DNA of 10,145 bases from Saprospiraceae bacterium (lineage in GTDB: Bacteria > Bacteroidota > Bacteroidia > Chitinophagales > Saprospiraceae). Below, one piece after another: positions 1 through 7,600 of this stretch; positions within the stretch are counted from its first letter, which is position 1, and every line of letters begins with the position of its first letter. Made by a program: the position numbers and the translations under genes. The notes below the pieces were generated by a model. That model was not told where the DNA came from. It made no database searches and was given only the letters and a program-made list of their open reading frames with translations. The stretch lies in NCBI GenBank assembly GCA_007125435.1, contig SLDF01000025.1:1-10145 (forward strand). Direction: 5' to 3'.

Positions 1-37
1 ATTTTTCTGCAGTTTGTTAGTAAGGAGCTTTTATCCC

Positions 38-69
38 AAAAAACTTGAAAGCTTACAGTAATCTTCAAG
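38..69 (-). terminator. Possible weak intrinsic terminator of the VWA gene
   Basis: Read on the minus strand, a 6-bp stem (CTTGAA at 69-64 pairing with TTCAAG at 49-44) is followed directly by six T residues (43-38). The stem is AT-rich and the loop is 14 nt, so it is a weak candidate. It lies about 155 bases past the VWA stop codon. It is the only stem followed by a T-run on that strand that I found downstream of the gene. Confidence 0.3.
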
Positions 70-108
70 CATAAACAGCGGAGTGGATAAAGTCCACGCA
101 GCGTAAAC

Positions 109-136
109 GTTTGAGAAAGCGTAGCGCATCTCAAAC
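109..136. repeat. Short perfect inverted repeat with GC-rich loop
   Basis: GTTTGAGA (109-116) is the exact reverse complement of TCTCAAAC (129-136). The 12-nt loop, AAGCGTAGCGCA, can form a further GCG/CGC mini-stem. Its reverse complement shares the word CGCTACGCT, preceded by TGAGA, with the larger hairpin region on the other side of the VWA gene (2482-2498). This suggests a dispersed palindromic element family. That relationship rests on short matches only. Confidence 0.5.
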
Positions 137-225
137 ATTAAACAGCGAAGCGTAAACAACTCGCAACCCGCAACTAGTGACTGCCCATGAGACAGTCAGG
201 AATACAAGGGAATAGGGAACTATGA

Positions 226-2334
226 TCAATAGCTGCCGTGATATTTTCTCAAAAACCACTCTAGCCCTAGAAGGAGTATTAGGGCAAAAAACAGCCATTT
301 CAGATCGATGCCGGTGCTAGTGTAGGTCGTCTCGTAGAGTACGGGCTTGATTCTTTTGTTGTCTGTGATGGCCGCCTTTACTTCCTGCGCCTGACCGGGG
401 TTTACCGCGATGCCACCATAGCTTTCCGAAAGCCTCTCTAGCATACCATGTCTGGCTGTGAGGTCGTACATCTCTCGCTGTACGGGCTGAATGCTGAACT
501 GTCCTCTGTGCTCTAGCTGCTTACCATTGAGCTCGGTGTAGGCTCTAAACCGATACTGACCTACCGGAAATAATCCGGGTGAGAGAAAATAGGCATTTTG
601 TCGTCGATTGAATACGAATGGGAATTCCCGTCCCTCTTCATTTGTGATCGTAATGTGTGCGTCGGGTTCATTGACCAGTTCATAGCTTTCGTTGTAGAGC
701 TCTGCGCTAAACATTAATGGTTCGTTTTCGTCAAATATATTTTTTGAAGTATAAGCTTTGAAGCGTCTTTTATCGTCTTTCACATTGAGATAGGTAGCTG
801 TTTTCTGCACGATATCGCTTACGATATGATCATTGTCATGAAGCAAAAAGTCGTAGAGACGCCATTTATACAAGCCTTCTGCAGTGAGGACAGCTCTTTT
901 CCCTTTTTCGCTATTTTGAAATAGTAACAAGGGGTACTCTGTATCGACTTGACCAATTTTTTGGTAAAGTAATACGTTGGTTCCGGCACCGACCGTATAG
1001 TTGCCAAAGGGGGCGGCGAGCGGGACAAATGACGATACAGATGATTTAGTCTCTTCCTCCAGATTGAACAAAGAGAAAGAGGGGCTAATCTTAGCACTGA
1101 CTTCATTGGGCTTGGCAACAGTGGACCTTATGGTTACTGCACTTTGCAATTGATTCAGCCGATTGAGATCCGTTTGTCTGCCGATGATAAACCATACGGG
1201 CTTATTCATATCATCAAGCTGTCGCATCAATGTAGCCAGATTGTGCTTTGTAGACGGTAGTTGATGAAGTATGACCAGATCAAACTCAGCTATGTTCTCT
1301 TTAAAATCTCTGATCAATTCTGACCTGATATCATAGTTTTGCCTGGCATTTAGTATATGTGTGATAGCGGCGATATCGGGATGCGGTGAATGGGACAGGA
1401 TCAGTATCTTTTGCCTGTTATCCAATACCTCTACAAATATCTCCCTCGAATTATTAGCTGTAGCGACCTCACCTTCCAGTGGACTAAGAGAAAATAGGAA
1501 CCTATTGACACCGGATTTTTTAGCCTCGAGTACCACCTCCTCTGTAAAGAAGTAGTCGCGCTTATTGATATCTATATTTTTCGATTGGATCAGATTATAC
1601 CTTCCGCCTTCGTAAGCTGATATGCGCAGTGTGGTGGACTGCCCTGCCAGGTTGTGGGCATTGATATCAACTTGCACCGTAAACTTATCGCCCAGATAGG
1701 CTATCTTATTATGAAAGACTTTCTTGATCCTTAAGTCTTTGCGCGTGGTCGTATCGCCCAGCATGACGGAATAGACAGGCACTTTCAATCGCTCTGCAGC
1801 ATATATCGGATCTCTCCCTTCATTGAATATGCCATCAGTGGCCAATACGATAGCTGCCAGATTTTCAGCACCATACATATCGTAAGCCATATCAAATACC
1901 TCGCCGATGTCGGTAGATTTGTCTCCAAAGTCTATTGTATCCTGTGGCCTGAACTCATCGCCAAATAGTATAGTCTTGACTTCGTAGTCTCCTTCTGAAA
2001 GCTCTTCCCCCATGCCTTTTATATCTTCATATATAGCCTTCAGCTCTGTCGTATCATGGCCATAGAGCAGAGATGAGCTGTTATCTAAGGCAAACAAGAC
2101 TATCGGTTTTCTAGCCTCGGTAGCTGACTGTTTTAGTATCAAACCAAGTAACAATATGCCAATGATGGCAATGGTAAAGAATCTTAGTAGCGCTAATACC
2201 CTTATCACTGACTTTGGCATTTCTTTGTGCCTGTCATTCTTGTAGTAAAGTATAGAAGATATGATTCCTGCTCCCAGCAAGATGAGAAGAATTAGTGCCG
2301 GATGGTACTGAAATGATATATCACTCAATGTCAA
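226..2334 (-). CDS. Membrane-anchored VWA domain protein
   Basis: A 702-aa protein. Two membrane segments lie near the N-terminus (about residues 13-31 and 45-67) and one at the C-terminus (about 679-695). A VWA domain spans roughly 77-195. Its MIDAS metal site looks complete: D84-x-S86-x-S88, T141 and D167 in LATDG. After it come a beta-rich region (about 200-305), an alpha/beta segment from about 307 to 386 (KILILSHSPHPD then DLVILHQLP) that resembles a class I glutamine amidotransferase-like fold, and another beta-rich stretch before the last helix. The layout matches large, poorly characterised VWA proteins of Bacteroidota; the bulk is probably periplasmic. The start is TTG: an in-frame TAA lies upstream with no ATG between, and another TTG follows two codons later. 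The conserved-looking FQYHP occurs at residue 8, which supports this N-terminus. It is divergent from the gene at 2713. Ligand and role are unknown. Confidence 0.85.
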   Translation of the reverse strand: MTLSDISFQYHPALILLILLGAGIISSILYYKNDRHKEMPKSVIRVLALLRFFTIAIIGILLLGLILKQSATEARKPIVLFALDNSSSLLYGHDTTELKAIYEDIKGMGEELSEGDYEVKTILFGDEFRPQDTIDFGDKSTDIGEVFDMAYDMYGAENLAAIVLATDGIFNEGRDPIYAAERLKVPVYSVMLGDTTTRKDLRIKKVFHNKIAYLGDKFTVQVDINAHNLAGQSTTLRISAYEGGRYNLIQSKNIDINKRDYFFTEEVVLEAKKSGVNRFLFSLSPLEGEVATANNSREIFVEVLDNRQKILILSHSPHPDIAAITHILNARQNYDIRSELIRDFKENIAEFDLVILHQLPSTKHNLATLMRQLDDMNKPVWFIIGRQTDLNRLNQLQSAVTIRSTVAKPNEVSAKISPSFSLFNLEEETKSSVSSFVPLAAPFGNYTVGAGTNVLLYQKIGQVDTEYPLLLFQNSEKGKRAVLTAEGLYKWRLYDFLLHDNDHIVSDIVQKTATYLNVKDDKRRFKAYTSKNIFDENEPLMFSAELYNESYELVNEPDAHITITNEEGREFPFVFNRRQNAYFLSPGLFPVGQYRFRAYTELNGKQLEHRGQFSIQPVQREMYDLTARHGMLERLSESYGGIAVNPGQAQEVKAAITDNKRIKPVLYETTYTSTGIDLKWLFFALILLLGLEWFLRKYHGSY

Positions 2335-2455
2335 TCTTGTTTTGATTCGAGCCGCTATATTACGACTTTGGATTTACTAACGCAAATAGGGTGACCTGTC
2401 TTATTTATCGACGATCGAATATTCAGATCTTTTATTTTTATTTTTTTAGGGTATC

Positions 2456-2489
2456 ACCTCTCATACCCAAGGGGTTGGGTATGAGAGGT
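2456..2489. repeat. Perfect 15-bp stem hairpin
   Basis: Bases 2456-2470 and 2475-2489 are exact reverse complements (15 bp), separated by the loop GGGG. A third copy of the GGGTAT core at 2449-2454 could pair instead with ATACCC at 2463-2468, giving an alternative fold. On neither strand is the hairpin followed by a T-run, and both flanking genes point away from it, so it is not a normal terminator. A palindromic interspersed element is the most likely identity; a structured RNA or protein-binding site is possible. Confidence 0.8.
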
Positions 2490-2540
2490 CGCTACGCTAC
2501 GCAGCTCACTGTTCGTTCGGCCCTCCTTGCCAGTCGGTCT

Positions 2541-2575
2541 CCCTATGCCCCCAAAGTAGCTTTGGGGACATAGGG
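2541..2575. repeat. Near-perfect 16-bp stem hairpin
   Basis: Bases 2541-2556 pair with 2560-2575 over 16 positions with a single C/A mismatch, around the 3-nt loop TAG. No T-run follows on the plus strand. With the hairpin at 2456-2489 it forms a two-stem GC-richer block of about 120 bases in AT-rich surroundings. The two stems have different sequences, so they are not copies of each other. The block resembles bacterial palindromic interspersed repeats, but copy number cannot be seen from one window. Confidence 0.8.
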
Positions 2576-2712
2576 CCTGCTTCGCATCGCTGATACATTA
2601 GCTCGATATACTCAAATTTCAAGCTGATTAATAAAAATTTATAAGCTTCCGAAGTAACAATTCTTATATACAACAGTTCGTTATAGTGAATGGAATTTAT
2701 AAGTAAAGAACT

Positions 2713-3990
2713 ATGATAAAGAGAATTAGCGCAGTCATATTGGTCATGTTTCTATGTTTTTCGGTGGCTAAGGCATCATATATATTTATCCCCATGGATG
2801 AGAGACAGACCAATCATTTGAAAGCTTACGGTATAGCCTATTGGGTATTGACATACGATGTAGAAGTGTATTGGTTGTTGAATTACAGAGGAGGGAGTTT
2901 TGCGTTTCAGCATACCCAGGCATTTGAGAAGGAGTGCCTCTTGAGAAATGTGAAGTTTGAAGTTATTGCCAATGCCCAGTTTGCCAAGATACAGCAAGAG
3001 ATAGCAGACCCCGAAGTCAATAAAGATGTGATCAAACTAGAGAAGGCACCCAAAATTGCTGTATACACACCTGACTTTAATACAAGAGGAGAGCGTATTC
3101 AGCCCTGGGATGATGCTGTGACCATGGTTTTATCCTTTGCTGAGATTCCATATGACATCGTATACGATAGAGAAGTTCTGGAAGATAAATTACCCCAGTA
3201 TGATTGGCTGCACTTGCACCATGAAGACTTCACCGGTCAGTATGGTAAGTTTTATGCCAATTACAGTTCACAACCCTGGTACAAAGAAACGGTCAAGCGT
3301 ATGGAGGCTTTAGCTAAAAGTCTGGGCTATGACAAAGTCAGTAAGCTAAAACTGGCTGTAGTGCAGAAAGTCAGAGAATATGTCATTGGTGGAGGTTTTA
3401 TGTTTGCCATGTGCTCAGCTACAGATACCTATGATATAGCACTTGCCGCAGCAGACACAGACATAGCGGCAGAGATGTATGATGGTGACCCTATGGAGCC
3501 CAATGTCAATATGAAGTTAAAATATGATAATACCTTTGCATTTAGGGACTTTAGAGTCAGTACTAACCCGATGGAATATAGATATTCTGACATTGATGCC
3601 AAGAAACGCAGAGTGCCTCCACAGTCAGATTACTTTACCTTATTTGACTTTTCAGCCAAGTGGGACCCGGTACCTACAATGCTGACCCAAAACCATACAA
3701 GAACAGTAAAGGGCTTTATGGGGCAGACAACAGCTTTTGCAGCAGATCTCATCAAACCCAATGTCATCGTACTCGGTGAAAACAAGCCGGCAAACGAAGT
3801 CAGATATATCCATGGTACAGTCGGAGAAGGTCAATGGACATTTTACGGAGGGCATGACCCTGAGGATTACCAGCATTTTGTAGGGGATCCTGAGACAGAT
3901 TTATCGCTCCATCCCAATTCTCCCGGCTACAGACTCATTTTGAACAATGTATTGTTCCCGGCAGCAAAAAAGAAGGAGCGTAAAACTTAG
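2713..3990 (+). CDS. Secreted protein of the Bacteroidota 'asparagine synthetase B' family
   Basis: A 425-aa protein with a clear type I signal peptide (MIKRISAVILVMFLCFSVAKA, cleavage likely after residue 21) and no lipobox. From memory, closely similar proteins of this length in Bacteroidota carry the database name asparagine synthetase B. The sequence does not support that name: there is no Cys2 glutaminase nucleophile and no SGGLDS-type ATP pyrophosphatase loop. Striking segments are YRGGSF (58-63), PWDDAV (131-136), LHLHHEDFTGQYGKFY (166-181), GGGFMFAMCSATD (226-238) and YGGHDPED (378-385). GGGFMFAMCS, with C234 after a hydrophobic strand, looks like the elbow of an amidotransferase or ThuA-like alpha/beta fold, and HDPED could supply further active-site residues; both are inferences. 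It is probably periplasmic. No Shine-Dalgarno is present. The gene stands alone: VWA is divergent and the next gene is 569 bases away. Confidence 0.85.
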   Translation: MIKRISAVILVMFLCFSVAKASYIFIPMDERQTNHLKAYGIAYWVLTYDVEVYWLLNYRGGSFAFQHTQAFEKECLLRNVKFEVIANAQFAKIQQEIADPEVNKDVIKLEKAPKIAVYTPDFNTRGERIQPWDDAVTMVLSFAEIPYDIVYDREVLEDKLPQYDWLHLHHEDFTGQYGKFYANYSSQPWYKETVKRMEALAKSLGYDKVSKLKLAVVQKVREYVIGGGFMFAMCSATDTYDIALAAADTDIAAEMYDGDPMEPNVNMKLKYDNTFAFRDFRVSTNPMEYRYSDIDAKKRRVPPQSDYFTLFDFSAKWDPVPTMLTQNHTRTVKGFMGQTTAFAADLIKPNVIVLGENKPANEVRYIHGTVGEGQWTFYGGHDPEDYQHFVGDPETDLSLHPNSPGYRLILNNVLFPAAKKKERKT

Positions 3991-4559
3991 AATAAAGTAG
4001 GGTCATATTATTTTCATAAAGTGATTAGCATTTTACACCTCGTGGCTTAAGTGACAAATCATTTCAATTATGCTTGATTGAGGACATGCATTCATTTGGA
4101 TTCGGCTTCAATGGGTATGAATTATGAAGGCCTACACCAGGCAGGGTTAAGTAACAATTAGTTTTAGTGGATAAGCCTTTTTTTGATCCCGCTAATGCAT
4201 TAAGCGGGTTGAATATCTATCCTATCGACTTTACAGAGGTATTACAGTTATTTCAGACCATAGAATTTTCTCACTAAGGTTTAGTGTGCGTTGTAATTTC
4301 CACAGCAATATATTAAATATTATTATTATATATAACTGAATGTCAGTTTGTTACACAAATTGATGACTTAAAAGTCAAATATGTAGCTTTTGCACCCAAA
4401 AAGGGGTATTCACTAAAAAAAGCGTCAACTTCACTCAATCCCACTTAATAGGTTTTTTACACTTATTACATTTGTCATGTCTCCGAGAAAGCTACTTACA
4501 GATAATAAACTTAACTATTTTTTATAGCAACAGCATTACGAGCTTAAACTTCCACTAGT
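3991..4559. other. Long AT-rich intergenic region before the giant gene
   Basis: No convincing gene is present. An open stretch without a start ATG (4155-4274, stop 4275-4277) reads as about 40 residues and is probably chance. CCCGCT/AGCGGG at 4188-4193 and 4203-4208 forms a 6-bp stem around a self-complementary loop, but the T-run (4178-4184) precedes it rather than follows it, so it is not a plus-strand terminator. TGACTT/AAGTCA (4364-4377) is a 6-bp inverted repeat with a 2-nt spacer, of possible operator type. A strongly AT-rich tract covers about 4304-4335. Confidence 0.6.
4467..4474 (+). promoter_or_regulatory. Candidate Bacteroidota -7 element upstream of the giant gene
   Basis: TACATTTG matches the Bacteroidota primary-sigma -7 consensus TAnnTTTG exactly and is the only exact plus-strand match between 3991 and 4559. 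A matching TTTG -33 element at the usual spacing is absent, so only half of the promoter is supported. Transcription starting just after it would give a leader of about 80 nt before the ATG at 4560. Confidence 0.4.
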
Positions 4560-4658
4560 ATGAAATCTTATGCAGCTTTCAACAGGGGACTAGTGTACCT
4601 AGTCTCACTATCAATCCTATGTCTATACCTAATTGGTATATCATCCAATGTCTACGGT
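4560..4658 (+). other. Signal peptide of the giant protein
   Basis: Residues 1-33 show a basic start (K2, R9), a hydrophobic core (about 11-27, LVYLVSLSILCLYLIGI) and a polar end SSNVYG with small residues at the -3/-1 positions (V31, G33). Export by Sec into the periplasm is likely. C21 lies within the core and lacks a lipobox context, so this is not a lipoprotein signal. Confidence 0.8.
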
Positions 4659-7600
4659 AACAATAATCCTGGAAAGGATAACTTGACAACTAAAAGTAAG
4701 ATGTTAACAAAGGCATCTATGTTCGATCGCAAAGATGCATATGTAAATCATCTTGCAGCATTAGGATATGGTAGCACATCCTCAGCAATGATGTCGATAT
4801 CCTCCAATTGTGATCCATTTAACCCAATCGAGGGGAGTGAAGGTTTTCTGGTATTTGTTGAAAACTCAGCGACGCTTAAGACAAATGAGTCAGAAGGGCC
4901 AGTTGCTATCGGTGGCAATTTGACCGTTGATGGGAATTTTCAGGTTGCCAACAATTATGCGGGTAACTTCTTTGGTTCTGGAGACAGCAATCCTACAGGC
5001 CTTTTAGTGGGAGGCAAGGTGGTATATCAATCCGGTCATCTTCAGGTTAATAATAATACCTGGGTCAAGATAGGTGATTGCACCGGCTCTAATGTTTATG
5101 ACAAAGATAATAATAATGCCCCTTCTAATCTACAAGTTACACCTGGAGCTTACAACGCATTTCCTCGTATAAGTGCTAATACTTTTCAGGATGCAAATAC
5201 TGTTTGTCAGTCAGGATTAATTGATTTCTATAATGTGTTTGAAAGTTACAGACACAGATCATTCAGTATTTCCGAATGCAGTGGTAATGTTCAACTTTTG
5301 GATGGCAATAATAACCCATTAGGAAATCCAGAAAGTCCACCTTCAACCGTCAAAATAACACTCGAAGATAATAAGACAAATGTTTTGGATATAAGTGGAT
5401 CTGCATTATCAAATATCCAAAATTTTACATTTAATAACAAGCCGACAGCTAGTCGGCCTTTAGTCGTTAATGTGGATGCCTCTGGCAGTTTTTCATGGAA
5501 TGTATTCAATTTTGCCGGTCTTGGTGGACCTGATGGCAGGTACATTCTATTTAACTTTTACAATACAACGCACCTTGAATTTAAATCAGGCTCAGCGACA
5601 TTTATAGGCACAGTGTATGCACCCTATGCTCACTTTGACAAGAATAATAGTTCTAACATTCAGGGTAATGTTATTGCTTCAAGTTTCAATATGAATGGAG
5701 GTGGAGAAATCCACCCTTTCTTGTTTTCTGCTGAGATTGAAGGCTGTGATTGCGAGATAGAATGTGTTTATCCTACACATGGACTAATAACAGTCGATCA
5801 AGGCTCGTGTGATGGTCTTTATCCCAATAATGACGCAGTCATTGAAATCAATGGTATACAAAATGGAACCGTTGGAAGTATAGCGCAGTGCGACGAGTTT
5901 GGTGGCTGCGAGTTTCATGAGCATGAGTTCCAAGAAGCTGTCATTAATGGAAAACTAACCTTTACAGGTTTGAAGCATGGCAAAAATCACGTTGTTAGGA
6001 TATGGAATGATCATGAAGAGTGTTTCATTGATATACCTGTGGAAACACCTTCAATTGATTGCAGCGACAATTGCCCTGAGTTTGAAATTTCATGTCCTCC
6101 GGATATTTACCTGGACTGTGGAGATGAAATTCCCGAAGCAGATATTTCATTAATCGAGGTACCACAGATCAATGCTGGTATCTGCGCATCTGTTGACTAT
6201 CCTTGTGGAGAAGTCATATTATTAAGTGTCTCAGAGTCAGATGGACAGAATACATATAAGTTTAGAATAGAAACTGCCCAGACGTCTGGACAGAATTGTA
6301 ACAATGACATCAGCTTTGTAGCTTTTGGTTTGCCAAGTGGGGTAAATCCGGTTTGGCCTCCAAATAATAGCACTTATACAGGATTACTAGGTAATTACTC
6401 TGTAGAGTATATAGGTACAGGAGGAAATCCTGGATTCCCTTCTATAAAGTTCAATCGCACTCATAATAATGGATTTAAGAACGGTTCAGTAGAAGAGTTT
6501 GAATTTACTCTCCCCGAAGGACAAGAATTAACGACACTAGATATTGCCCTTAAGCACGGTCCAACAGACCATATTGTAACACTTACTGTTGAAGAGTGTC
6601 CTACTGCAGAATACATTGTTGAATGGCTTGGGGATCAAAGTAATAACAGTTTGGGCTGTGTAAGTGACCCTTTAATAGTCACTAGATCATACAAGGTTAC
6701 TGACCCATGTGGCAATTATGAAACTTGCCAACAATTGATACATTTCAACCCTGATGAAACCGCTCCTGTTTTTGACTCCTTTCCGGCAGATATTACTTTA
6801 GATTGTACAGCAGAAGTACCTGTAGAAATGCCAACTGCTTCAGATGATTGTGGTGATGTTATTATAACATTTGAAGACTCACAATTACCAGGAGCCTGTG
6901 ACCAAAGCTTTATAATATTGCGTACATTTTCAGCAACAGACGATTGTGGAAATGTCACACAATTAACCCAGACTATTTCAGTTGAAGATAACACGCCACC
7001 TAGCTTTGTTTCAGGTGGTGGCGAGGCTTGCTGGCCATCTGGTTTGGCGGTTACAGACTTTGAATCTGCACCAGATGCAGAGTCACAGTTTGAATCTCTT
7101 TTGTTTTCTGCTGAAGGGCGTATAGGTAATAATGCTCAAGGTGGTACGCATGAGTTGAATATACATAATGTGTCACCGTACTATACATTTTCAGAAGGGC
7201 ATTTGACATGGCCAAAAGGTCAAAATGTAGCCTTCGAGATAGTTTACGATCCTAATTCGACCGGCGATGACAGGTTAGTGTATACTGTGACATCAGGTAC
7301 TACACAGAGGATTTTAAAATACAATCCTGCCAATGCCTTTGATTTTCCTTTGGATATTGATGGGATTTTTCTCTATGCAAGAGTTCAAAATCAGACCAGT
7401 GTCACCATCAGTAATGTCAATGTCAATGGACAGGCTATTAATCAAACATTTGGTCATGAAAATCCATCAACTACAAAGTTTGTCAATTCTGTGATTACAG
7501 GTGTAGACTTAGAGTCAGGATTTACGATTACAGGTAATGTCATGTTTGATTGGTCTACTCCTAACCCACCTTCTAATTCTGCTATGAACTTTAACTTTAA

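Larger units (their letters stand above)
1..225. other. Gene-free left end with short repeats
   Basis: No reading frame with protein character is visible here. The stretch lies downstream of the minus-strand VWA gene and contains recurring short GC-richer words in AT-rich DNA. TAAACAGCG occurs at 72-80 and 139-147. AGCGTAAAC occurs at 100-108 and 149-157. Small inverted repeats lie at 83-97 (GTGGA/TCCAC), 109-136 and 178-198 (TGACTG/CAGTCA). A neighbouring gene to the left, if any, is outside the window. Confidence 0.6.
2335..2712. other. Divergent intergenic region
   Basis: This stretch separates two divergent genes and must hold both promoters. I found no TAnnTTTG match in the correct orientation for either gene. 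The outer parts are AT-rich. The centre (about 2449-2590) is clearly GC-richer and contains two long hairpins, annotated separately, joined by about 50 bases containing the direct repeat CGCTACGC (2490-2497 and 2495-2502). A 60-codon open frame at 2391-2573 runs through the palindromes and does not look like a protein. Confidence 0.7.

Noticed and set aside
819..1555. Other-frame open stretches within the VWA gene
   Set aside because: They overlap the well-supported VWA protein and have no recognisable features.
2391..2573. 60-codon plus-strand open frame
   Set aside because: It runs through both hairpins, its sequence follows the palindromes, and it has no protein-like features.
2456..2575. 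Insertion sequence or small transposon bounded by the palindromes
   Set aside because: There is no transposase, no target-site duplication was seen, and the two stems are unrelated, so they are not terminal inverted repeats of one element.
4178..4208. T-run plus CCCGCT/AGCGGG stem as a terminator of the gene at 2713
   Set aside because: The T-run precedes the stem on the plus strand, and on the minus strand an A-run follows it, so neither orientation fits an intrinsic terminator.
4155..4277. Open stretch reading ..DKPFFDPANALSG..LFQTIEFSH then stop
   Set aside because: It lacks an ATG and is only about 40 codons. It looks somewhat protein-like, but nothing supports translation and this length occurs by chance in AT-rich DNA.
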